The position numbers were made by a program, and so were the translations under genes. Below, one piece after another: positions 17,416-24,441 of a stretch of DNA of 64,000 bases; positions within the stretch are counted from its first letter, which is position 1, and the number at the start of each line of letters is the position of its first letter. Under the pieces are notes generated by a model, which saw only the letters and a program-made list of their open reading frames with translations, ran no database searches and had not been told where the DNA came from. Origin of the DNA: Bin87 sp965116565. Lineage in GTDB: Bacteria; Chloroflexota; Dehalococcoidia; Lucifugimonadales; UBA3495. The stretch spans positions 868,001 through 932,000 of the forward strand of contig OZ220699.1 of the NCBI GenBank assembly GCA_965116565.1. Reading direction: 5' to 3'.

Positions 17416-18069
17416 TCAGAACTGACGCAAGACCTCGACGACGCGCCCGCGCACCTCGACGTTGTCGGCGTCAGCGTAGATGGGATCCATGGTGCTGTTT
17501 GCCGGTTGCAAACGGACGCGGCTGCCTTCGCGGTAAAACTTCTTGAGGGTGGCTTCCTCTTCCTCTTTGAGCCAGGCGACGACCATCTCGCCGTTCTGAG
17601 CGGCGTTGGTGGGCGTGATGACCACAACGTCACCGTCATCGATGAGGGCGTCGATCATGGACGTTCCTTTTACGGAAAGGGCGAACAGGGTGCCGTGCTT
17701 CTTTTTCAACTCGGGACGAACTTCGACGATGTCGAACTCGGCGGCGGCGGCGGCGCCTTCCGAGGAGAACGCGGGAATGGGCTCGCCCGCCGCAATGGAG
17801 CCGACGATTTGGACTCGGGTCGAACCGGCGTTGACCGGCTGTCCGGTCTCGTCAAGGAGTTCGATGCCGCGAGCGATTTCCGAGCGGCGCTTCAAATAGC
17901 CGTACCGTTCGAGCAGCCTGAGGTTGTAGTCCACGACGGAGGTGCTGCTGATTTCGCAACCCCGTTGAATGTCGCGAACGGTCGGGGGCATACCGTTTTC
18001 TTCGAGAAACTGTTCGATGTAGGCGAGGATGCGTTGCTGGCGGTCGCGCAGTGGTCGTTTCGTGGTCAT
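17416..18069 (-). CDS. lexA: LexA repressor
   Basis: A 217-residue SOS repressor. The N-terminal winged helix (RQQRILAYIEQFLEENGMPPTVRDI) precedes the self-cleavage site AAGEP with Ala94-Gly95. The catalytic serine is S137 in VKGTSMID and the lysine is K176 or K177 in ATLKKF. The ATG at 18069 has GGAGG upstream; a longer frame runs through the promoter and was rejected. The recognition helix (EISSTSVVDYNLRLLERYGY) differs from E. coli. A palindrome overlapping the promoter is a likely autoregulatory operator. Confidence 0.96.
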   Translation of the reverse strand: MTTKRPLRDRQQRILAYIEQFLEENGMPPTVRDIQRGCEISSTSVVDYNLRLLERYGYLKRRSEIARGIELLDETGQPVNAGSTRVQIVGSIAAGEPIPAFSSEGAAAAAEFDIVEVRPELKKKHGTLFALSVKGTSMIDALIDDGDVVVITPTNAAQNGEMVVAWLKEEEEATLKKFYREGSRVRLQPANSTMDPIYADADNVEVRGRVVEVLRQF

Positions 18070-18118
18070 AGGCGAGTACCTCCGGGCCGGAAATAGGCGT
18101 TCCATTGTGCGGAAACTT

Positions 18119-18133
18119 TGTTCGTTGCGAACA
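18119..18133. promoter_or_regulatory. candidate LexA operator
   Basis: A perfect inverted repeat TGTTCG-TTG-CGAACA. It lies at the downstream edge of the lexA -10 and covers the likely transcription start, a classical autorepression position. Spacing is TGTTC-N5-GAACA; TGTTC-N4-GAACA has been described as a LexA motif in another phylum, and CGAAC-N4-GTTCG in Gram-positives. Recognition by this LexA is inferred. Confidence 0.55.
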
Positions 18134-18161
18134 TAATACCCGGAAGCGGGAACAGTGTCAA
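18133..18161 (-). promoter_or_regulatory. lexA promoter
   Basis: On the minus strand a perfect TTGACA (18161-18156), 17-base spacer, and TATTAT (18138-18133). Transcription would start near 18126, inside the palindrome, about 57 bases before the lexA ATG. Confidence 0.75.
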
Positions 18162-18210
18162 CGAGAGAGATGGCACAATCTCTGGGTCGGGGCGCGCGAA
18201 TCACAACGTT

Positions 18211-18239
18211 AAGGCCGGCGCTGCAAGGGCGCCGGCCTT
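18211..18239 (-). terminator. hairpin terminator after rpsT
   Basis: A perfect 10-bp stem AAGGCCGGCG (18211-18220) with CGCCGGCCTT (18230-18239), loop of nine. It lies between rpsT and the lexA promoter. The U tract is poor (AACGTT). Confidence 0.6.
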
Positions 18240-18283
18240 ATCCTGGTTCCTGGTGATTGGGGGTAAGCGATTCGGCTCTGCGG

Positions 18284-18538
18284 TCACTCCGCCGATGTGC
18301 GGTTGAGGGCGGCTGCGAGGCGAGACTTGCTTCGGGAGGCGTTGTTCTTGTGCAACACTCCCTTGCGCGCGGCGACGTCCAACTGGCGCATGGCGCGGCG
18401 CACCTCTGCCTCGGAATCGGGTGCGCCTGTGGCCACGGCCCGTCGTGCTTTGACGATGGCGGTGCGGGTGGCGCGTCGCACGCTGAGGTTGCGGGCGTAA
18501 CGTTTTACTGATTTGCGGTGGGCCTTCTGAGCAGGCAA
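18284..18538 (-). CDS. rpsT: 30S ribosomal protein S20
   Basis: An 84-residue basic protein of the usual S20 length, binding 16S rRNA. The start PAQKAHRKSVKRYARNLSVRRATRT and the later GVLHKNNASRSKSRLAAAL are diagnostic. The start codon is TTG at 18538, with AGGAG seven bases upstream; no ATG is available. It is monocistronic and divergent from the groEL paralogue. Confidence 0.96.
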   Translation of the reverse strand: MPAQKAHRKSVKRYARNLSVRRATRTAIVKARRAVATGAPDSEAEVRRAMRQLDVAARKGVLHKNNASRSKSRLAAALNRTSAE

Positions 18539-18607
18539 GGCGACGCTCCTATGAACTGGTTTGGACGTGAAATGTTATCAGAGGGCAAGCAAAATGTCAT
18601 CTTTCGG

Positions 18608-18636
18608 TTGACAAGGTTCGCCACGTTGCGGACAAT
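18608..18636 (+). promoter_or_regulatory. promoter of the orphan groEL
   Basis: TTGACA (18608-18613), 17-base spacer, GACAAT (18631-18636). No CIRCE element or obvious HAIR repeat is seen around it. Confidence 0.55.
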
Positions 18637-18740
18637 TGTAGTGCATAATCTTACGCGATTCGTCGGTCCGTCCATGGACCTTACCGTCACGTCATTTCGA
18701 ATCGCGCGCGCCAACTCGCCGAGTCCGGAGGATTCCCGCA

Positions 18741-20366
18741 ATGCCTGAAAAGCAGCTGATTTTTGATGAGGATGCCCGACAAAGCCTGATGAGCGGCGTC
18801 GACCAGTTGGGTCGCGTAGTCGCTCTCACGTTGGGTCCCAGCGGAAGGAACGTCATATTGGGCCGCGTATGGACGCTACCAGTAGTGTGCAGCGACGGCG
18901 TTACCATCGCCAAAGAAGTGCAACTGCCGGACCCATACGAAAACATGGGCGCGCAGGTGGTCAAAGAGGCCGCCGCAAAGACCAATGATGTGGTGGGCGA
19001 CGGCACGACGACATCCGTGGTGTTGGCCCGTTCCATCATCCAGGGTGGGTTCATGAACGTGGCCGCGGGCGCGAACCCGCTGGCACTCAAATCGGGCATT
19101 GACCAGGCGGTCAGCGCGGTGAGCGACCACATCAGTTCGCAGGCCGTGGCCGTAGTGAGCCGGGAGCAGGTGGCGCGCGTGGCGGCCCTTTCCGCCCATG
19201 AAGAGGCGATCGCCGAACTGATCGCCGATGCCATGGACAAGGTCGGTCGCGAAGGCATCATCACCGTGGAAGAGAGCCGCGGGCTGACCGACGAACTCGA
19301 CGTGGTTGAGGGCATGCGCCTTGACCGCGGTTACCTGTCTCCGCACTTCGTCACGGACACCGACCGCATGGAAGTGTCCCTGGACGAGCCCCTCTTTTTG
19401 CTGACCGACCAGAAGCTATCGGCCGCGGCCGACGTGGTGCCCGCCCTGGAGGCGGTAGCGCAGGGCGGCCGGCGTCCCCTGGTGATAATCGCCGAGGACA
19501 TTGAGGGAGAAGCCCTGGCGACGCTGGTGGTCAACCGGCTGAGAGGGACCGTGAGCAGCCTGGCCGTCAAAGCTCCCGGATTCGGCGAACGGCGGAAGGC
19601 CCTGCTGGAGGACCTGGCCATTGTCACGGGCGGCACGGTCATTACCAGCGACACGGGCATGCGCATGGAGGACATCGCGATCGAGCATCTCGGCTCCGCC
19701 CGCCGAGTGCTGGCGACCAAGGACGAAACGACCATTGTTGAGGGGCGCGGACACGAGGATGACATCGCCGGCCGCGTCGCTGAACTGCGGGTGCAGATCG
19801 AAGAGACTACGTCGGACTACGACCGCGAGAAGCTGCAGGAGCGGCTTGCCAACCTGGCCGGCGGAGTCGCCGTGATCAAGGTGGGCGCGGCCACCGAGCC
19901 GGAACTCAATGAGCGGAAGAGCCGCACGGAGGACGCGCTTGCATCCACGCGAGCGGCGGTTGAAGAGGGCGTGATTCCCGGCGGCGGCGTTACCCTGTTG
20001 CGGGCCCAGGCCACACTGGACGGCATCATAGACGGAGCCGCCGGGGACGAGGCCGTGGGTATGCGGCTGGTGCGGGCGGCGCTTGAAGCTCCGCTGAACA
20101 CCATCGCTGACAATGCGGGCTACAAAGGCGCAGTGGTGGTAGAAAACGTCCGGAACGGCGAGGGCGACTATGGGTTCGACGCCGACCGTGGGGACTACAC
20201 GGCCGTGGTGGCGCGAGGGATCATCGATCCGGCGAAGGTCACGCGCTCTGCCCTGCGGAATGCGGGTTCGGTCGCAGGAATGCTGCTGACCACGCAAGCC
20301 GTCGTCACCGAGATTCCGAAGTACGAGCCGCTGCCGGCGGATATCCAGGACTTCATGCACGACTAA
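18741..20366 (+). CDS. groEL1: GroEL paralogue (orphan chaperonin)
   Basis: A 541-residue chaperonin subunit without an adjacent groES. ATPase motifs are present (VVGDGTTTS near residue 83-91, APGFGERRKALLEDLAI, VIPGGGVTLLRA, GIIDPAKVTRSAL). It differs from the second copy at normally constant places: LGPSGRNVILGRVWTLP replaces LGPRGRNVVLDKKFGPP, and VVGDGTTT replaces AAGDGTTT. The C-terminus ends DIQDFMHD, with no Gly-Met tail. The GGAGG at 18728 sets the start. Such divergence suggests a specialised paralogue; whether it works with the GroES at 37399 is unknown. Confidence 0.93.
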   Translation: MPEKQLIFDEDARQSLMSGVDQLGRVVALTLGPSGRNVILGRVWTLPVVCSDGVTIAKEVQLPDPYENMGAQVVKEAAAKTNDVVGDGTTTSVVLARSIIQGGFMNVAAGANPLALKSGIDQAVSAVSDHISSQAVAVVSREQVARVAALSAHEEAIAELIADAMDKVGREGIITVEESRGLTDELDVVEGMRLDRGYLSPHFVTDTDRMEVSLDEPLFLLTDQKLSAAADVVPALEAVAQGGRRPLVIIAEDIEGEALATLVVNRLRGTVSSLAVKAPGFGERRKALLEDLAIVTGGTVITSDTGMRMEDIAIEHLGSARRVLATKDETTIVEGRGHEDDIAGRVAELRVQIEETTSDYDREKLQERLANLAGGVAVIKVGAATEPELNERKSRTEDALASTRAAVEEGVIPGGGVTLLRAQATLDGIIDGAAGDEAVGMRLVRAALEAPLNTIADNAGYKGAVVVENVRNGEGDYGFDADRGDYTAVVARGIIDPAKVTRSALRNAGSVAGMLLTTQAVVTEIPKYEPLPADIQDFMHD

Positions 20367-20443
20367 TCCCACACACGGGGATTACTGAGCCCGCCGCGGT
20401 CCCGATTGAGTCGGCGCGGCGGGCGCGTCGTTTTGGGAGCAGC

Positions 20444-20989
20444 ATGAGCGTTGACCCCCCGAAATTCGCGGGTGTATTGAGTCGAGGAACCATCGGCGCC
20501 TTGATCAAGGGGGACCCGCCGCTGGTGGCCGAATACAGGGACCTCGATCAACAACTGCAACCCAACGGTTTTGACGTCACAGTCCGGTCCGTCGTCGCGT
20601 ACTCGGAGAGTTCCGCAGGTGGAAGCATCGGTATATCCGACGACGACCGGAGACTTCCGGACGGCGTAGACCTTCCTTTCAACTCCGAGGGTTGGCTTGA
20701 ACTCCAGCGAGGCCCCTATCTGCTGACTTTCAACGAGATAGTCAACCTGCCGCGACACATAATGGCGCTGGCACGACCACGGTCCAGCCTGCTCCGGTCG
20801 GGGGTTGCCATCCACACGGCGGTGTGGGATGCCGGATACTCCGGTCGCTCGCAGGCGCTGATGACCGTTCACCACCCGACGGGGTTCAGGATCCAGCAAG
20901 ATGCACGGGTCGCGCAGCTTGTGTTCATTTACATGGACGCCAATGATGCACAAGGCTACGCCGGACGTTACCAATACGTGAACCTGTGA
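20444..20989 (+). CDS. dUTPase/dCTP deaminase superfamily protein, probably dUTPase
   Basis: A 181-residue trimeric-type DCD/DUT protein. The N-terminal SRGTIGALIKGDPPLV and LQPNGFDVTV resemble dCTP deaminases and archaeal dUTPases; ARPRSSLLRSG (110-120) is the phosphate-binding motif; WDAGYSGR (128-135) is like the dUTPase motif 3 with its catalytic Asp, where a dCTP deaminase would instead show a Glu-containing motif. It would convert dUTP to dUMP, keeping uracil out of DNA. Its stop overlaps the queG GTG start (GTGA). Confidence 0.8.
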   Translation: MSVDPPKFAGVLSRGTIGALIKGDPPLVAEYRDLDQQLQPNGFDVTVRSVVAYSESSAGGSIGISDDDRRLPDGVDLPFNSEGWLELQRGPYLLTFNEIVNLPRHIMALARPRSSLLRSGVAIHTAVWDAGYSGRSQALMTVHHPTGFRIQQDARVAQLVFIYMDANDAQGYAGRYQYVNL

Positions 20990-22158
20990 GCACGTCGCCA
21001 AGCCAACCCCAGGATGCAAGGGCGTCCCGCCAGGCGATCGAGCGGCGGGCCAAGGAAGCAGGTTTCGACCTAATAGCGGTGACGGACGCCGCGTTGTTTG
21101 ACAGTGACCGGGACATAGCGCTAAGACGAATTGACGATGGGCTGATGGATGGGTTGCCGTGGTTCACCAAGCAGCGCGTTGAGCACGGGACGGATCCGGA
21201 ATACCTGCTGCCCGGCGCGCGTTCGATAGTATCGCTGGGCTTGAACTACTACCCCGGGCCAGGAGAGGACAGGGGAAACGGAACCGGCCTGGTTGCCAGA
21301 TACGCTCGAGGGCGGGACTATCACCGCCTGATGAAGCGGCGGATGCGTCGATTGGTCATAGCGTTGTCCGAGGATGCCGCACTGCAGTTGACTGACGAGA
21401 GCCTGAAAGCGCGCTGGTTCGTGGACGACGGCCCGATGCTGGACCGGGCCGCCGCGGTCCGCTCCGGGTTGGGCTGGTTCGGAAAAAACGGCAATGTGCT
21501 GAATCCCGACTACGGATCATGGCTGCTGTTGGGGCAAATCGTCACGAACCTGGCGCTGGAACCAGACCGGCCGTCAGCCAAGACCTGCGGCCAATGCACG
21601 CGTTGCATTCCGTCGTGTCCCACCGATGCGATCGTCGCGCCCTACGTGGTGGACAACCGGCGGTGCATCAGTTACCTGACGATTGAGCACAGGGGACCGA
21701 TACCACGAGAGTTCCGGCCTGCCATCGGATCCTGGGTCTTCGGGTGCGACATCTGCCAGGAAGTATGCCCGGTTAACCGGAGGGCCAAAGCGACGGAGGA
21801 TCCCAACTTCGGCAGGCGCGATCTGACCGCGCTGGACCTGATCGATCTGTTGGACATGGCCGAGGAAGATTTCCGCCAGCGGTTTGCGGGAACGCCCCTG
21901 ATGCGGGCCAAGCGGGTTGGAATGCAGCGCAACGCCTGCGTTGCGTTGGGGAATGTCCAGGACCGGTCGGCGGCGCCGGCCCTGACTCGCGCTCTACGGA
22001 CTGCGGAATCGCTGGTCAGACAGCACGCTGCCTGGGCGCTGGGCCGCATCGGCGGAACCGACGCCCAGGCGGCGCTCCAAACGGCGCTCCAAGCAGAAGA
22101 CGATGATGCGGTAAGCGCTGAGATACGCCTGGCGCTGGACGAATTACGCCGAAGTTAG
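20986..22158 (+). CDS. queG: epoxyqueuosine reductase QueG
   Basis: A 390-residue cobalamin- and iron-sulfur-dependent enzyme that reduces epoxyqueuosine to queuosine in tRNA anticodons. VDDGPMLDRAAA (about 146-157) holds the catalytic aspartate. Two [4Fe-4S] motifs are CGQCTRCIPSCP (201-212) and CDICQEVCP (254-262, with C227). The C-terminal 100 residues are HEAT-like helices (RNACVALGNVQDRSAAPALTRAL). The GTG at 20986 overlaps the preceding stop. Other queuosine genes are not in the window. Confidence 0.95.
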   Translation: MSTSPSQPQDARASRQAIERRAKEAGFDLIAVTDAALFDSDRDIALRRIDDGLMDGLPWFTKQRVEHGTDPEYLLPGARSIVSLGLNYYPGPGEDRGNGTGLVARYARGRDYHRLMKRRMRRLVIALSEDAALQLTDESLKARWFVDDGPMLDRAAAVRSGLGWFGKNGNVLNPDYGSWLLLGQIVTNLALEPDRPSAKTCGQCTRCIPSCPTDAIVAPYVVDNRRCISYLTIEHRGPIPREFRPAIGSWVFGCDICQEVCPVNRRAKATEDPNFGRRDLTALDLIDLLDMAEEDFRQRFAGTPLMRAKRVGMQRNACVALGNVQDRSAAPALTRALRTAESLVRQHAAWALGRIGGTDAQAALQTALQAEDDDAVSAEIRLALDELRRS

Positions 22159-22919
22159 TTCTCGTCGAATCGGGGGGCGCTATCAGGAGTGTGGCGATTG
22201 CGTCCCCTGGCCGGGGAGCGGCGAGCGCGCCCATTGGAACGGTTTCGCCCTGGCCCTGATGGCGGCTGCTCGACCACGACGGGTTCAGGCGCGTCGTCGG
22301 TGGATGCGGGGACTGCCGGATTCCGCTCCGCGCCCTCAGGGGCACGGGTGGGTCGAGGCCTTGGGGGTCGCGCGGGCTCTCGCTCGGAGTTACGGCGGCG
22401 GCGTTCTCTTTGGGAATTGGTCCGTTCCGCTTCCGCTGCCAACTCTTCATCGACCTTGCGGAGCGCCGAGTCGCGCCCATCCCGCAGCTTCAACATCTCC
22501 GTCTCCAGGAGGAAGAAGTCGCCCTTGGAAAGGAGGTGCAAATTTCCCTGGAAGGCCATGTGCCAATCTTCGGGCGGCCATTTCCGGAGGTATTCCAGAC
22601 GATATGCGATGAGGCCGGCGTCGATGTACTGTTCGCTGGGGAGAACAACGTCGGGTTTGATTCCAATGCGGTAAGGCCAGAGCGTCTTGCCTTCTTTGAT
22701 CCAGGGAGTGGATCTGACCTCTTCGTATGGTTTGGTAACGGTGGCGGTGGCGGTAAAAACGCGCGCTCCACTAACGTAGTAAATGACTCGATCGCCGGGT
22801 TCGACCCGTTGCACTTTGCGTCGATATTCGGCCTTCAAGCCCTGTTGAGCAAATCCCAGTCGCTGAGTGATCTCAAAATTCTGCCGGTTGCAATTAATCA
22901 TCCAAAAGTTATGTGGCAT
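22155..22919 (-). CDS. EVE-domain protein with basic disordered tail
   Basis: A 254-residue protein. Residues 1-150 form an EVE (PUA-like) domain, with FWMINCNRQNFEIT at the start and RVEPGDRVIYYVSGARVFTATATV; EVE domains bind modified bases and are often found near restriction or RNA-modification genes. The last 100 residues are rich in Arg, Pro and Glu and look disordered. It converges with queG, overlapping it by four bases. The accessory region with a restriction-modification system begins just upstream, but the EVE gene is oriented away from it. Confidence 0.82.
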   Translation of the reverse strand: MPHNFWMINCNRQNFEITQRLGFAQQGLKAEYRRKVQRVEPGDRVIYYVSGARVFTATATVTKPYEEVRSTPWIKEGKTLWPYRIGIKPDVVLPSEQYIDAGLIAYRLEYLRKWPPEDWHMAFQGNLHLLSKGDFFLLETEMLKLRDGRDSALRKVDEELAAEAERTNSQRERRRRNSEREPARPPRPRPTRAPEGAERNPAVPASTDDAPEPVVVEQPPSGPGRNRSNGRARRSPARGRNRHTPDSAPRFDEN

Positions 22920-22979
22920 ATCCGTATCCCGGCTGATGGATCTGAAATCTGGAATTTAGCGCATTTTAGCATATACGGA

Positions 22980-23466
22980 TCGACACCCTGGACCTGAGAC
23001 CGCTGCCCGGCGTGGTCCTCAAACGCTGCACCGCCCTGGCGTGGTTTCCCGCCGGGACGTGCCTTCGGCGCACATCCGGGCTATCCCGAGCATGGCAACG
23101 AAGTTCCTCCATACCCTGGCGGCGCGTGTGTCCTTTCCCACCCTGACCATCCAGGCGGACGGAGGCAGCGAGTTCCAGGCCGGGTGCCAGGAGCGCGGCA
23201 TCAGGGTGTTCGTGCTGCCGCCCCGATGACCCAAGCTCAACGGCACGTGGGACGAGCCCAACGCACCCACGCCGAGTCCGCCTCCGGCGGCTACCAACTC
23301 TCCGACGGCTACCTTGCGATGGGGCGGCTGAACCGCGCCCTACGACGCGGTGAACAGGTCTACAACACGGTGCGTCCCCATTAGTTGCTGGAGGATGCAC
23401 CCGCGCCGAGTATCTTGCCAACTGCACTCCCAACCGGCGCCTCATTCCCATTTGCACCGAACGAGT
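22980..23466 (+). pseudogene. decayed DDE/integrase-core transposase (IS481/IS3-like)
   Basis: Successive fragments match an integrase core in order: DTLDLRPLPGVVLK, then TKFLHTLAARVSFPTLTIQADGGSEFQ (second catalytic Asp), FVLPPR followed by an in-frame stop where PPR-S-PKLNG is expected, then RTHAESASGGYQL and LNRALRRGEQVYNTVRPH in another frame, a further stop, and AEYLANCTPNR. Several frameshifts and stops show it is dead. It directly precedes the 10-bp repeat and first 173-bp element at 23479. Confidence 0.8.
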
Positions 23467-23467
23467 A

Positions 23468-23477
23468 CAGTACGTTG
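23468..23477 (+). repeat. left copy of 10-bp direct repeat CAGTACGTTG
   Basis: The same ten bases recur at 31352-31361, one base outside the second 173-bp element. They could be a target-site duplication of the whole island. The left copy also lies at the end of the transposase remnant, so an alternative origin is possible. Confidence 0.55.
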
Positions 23478-23478
23478 T

Positions 23479-23651
23479 AACTGTTCAGAGTTGGTGGGTT
23501 TCCCTGTTATGTACGCCTCACCGGCGGGCCGGCGGAAACCTATGAAGTCCGCGGATCAGGGAACGCGTGCATGGGAAAGATTTTCTGGATACCGGCTCAA
23601 GGCCGGTATGACGGTTTTGGTGTTAGACGGTCACCTCAAACCTGGACAGTT
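23479..23651 (+). repeat. 173-bp MITE-like element, copy 1
   Basis: Begins AACTGTTCAG and ends CTGGACAGTT (imperfect terminal inverted repeat). It has no ORF and contains a perfect ATACCGGC-TCAAG-GCCGGTAT hairpin. I count 18 mismatches and no gaps against the copy at 31178-31350, about 90% identity over 173 bases in the same orientation. Confidence 0.85.
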
Positions 23652-23720
23652 ACCCAAAGGTCTGTGCCGATGGCTGTGTGCTGGCTCGTGAAATTTCCGA
23701 TTCCGACCTATTACGCTAAT

Positions 23721-23940
23721 CCTCTCACGCCACGGGTGGATGTGCCACTCATCAGGGGAGAGGGGATGTGTTCGATAACCGAATGACCCGGCGGATTTGG
23801 GCAATCTCGATGGGGGGTTTTCGGGGTCTCGATGGCCTTTTTCAGGGCGTCGACGGGGGTTTTTCAAGGGGTGGACAACAACGGATTCTGGGCGACGAGC
23901 GTTGATGGTTGACCAACAAGGATGACGCTGATCACGCGAC
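23721..23940 (+). repeat. 220-bp degenerate direct repeat, copy 1
   Basis: Repeated at 24059-24277 with many substitutions and a few small indels. It contains a CCTCTC...GAGAGG palindrome of the dispersed type, then a non-coding stretch rich in GATGGGGG-type runs, ending GATGACGCTGATCACGCGAC. No gene is evident. Confidence 0.8.
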
Positions 23941-23970
23941 TTGACGGGACGTTACCCATCCGGGACGCAA

Positions 23971-24058
23971 CCGAGAAGCCGGCCGTATATTTGAGTCGAG
24001 CGATGAGATTGCGAAGGAATTCACCCTCCCGCCAGAGGCGGACGCGCCGCACCCTGAC
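23971..24058 (+). repeat. about 87-bp direct repeat, copy 1
   Basis: Closely matches 31071-31157 on the other side of the restriction-modification genes (GAGAAGCCGGCCGT..., ATGAGATTG.GAAGGAATTC..CCTCCCGCCAGAGGCGGACG). Non-coding. Confidence 0.75.
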
Positions 24059-24277
24059 CCTCTCCCGCCACGGGCGGATGTGCCACCCATCATAGGGAGA
24101 GGGGATGTGTCCGATAACCGAATGGCCCGGCGAATTTGGGCGATCTCGATGGGGGGGTTCGGGGTCTCGATGGCCTTTTCAGGGCGTCGATGGGGGGTTT
24201 TCAAAGGGTGGGCGACAACGGATTTGGGGCGACTAGCGTTGATGGCGGGCCAACAAGGATGACGCTGATCACACGAC
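24059..24277 (+). repeat. 220-bp degenerate direct repeat, copy 2
   Basis: Second copy of the unit at 23721-23940, ending about 165 bases before the methyltransferase gene. The rest of the gap up to 24441 shows no gene. Confidence 0.8.
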
Positions 24278-24441
24278 CGGGACGTAACCACTCACTGTAC
24301 GACGCAAATTTTGGTGACGCCTTCGTTGGGACACTAGATTTCGGTTCCGCTATAATCCCGCCTGTACTAAGAGCACGTAGCCAAAGGCGCGTACTGCATT
24401 GCTAGACATGAGGACAACACGCCGGCGACAGGGGTAGAGCC

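Noticed and set aside
23721..24277. Possible CRISPR array
   Set aside because: Only two long (220-bp) degenerate repeats, no regular spacers and no cas genes.
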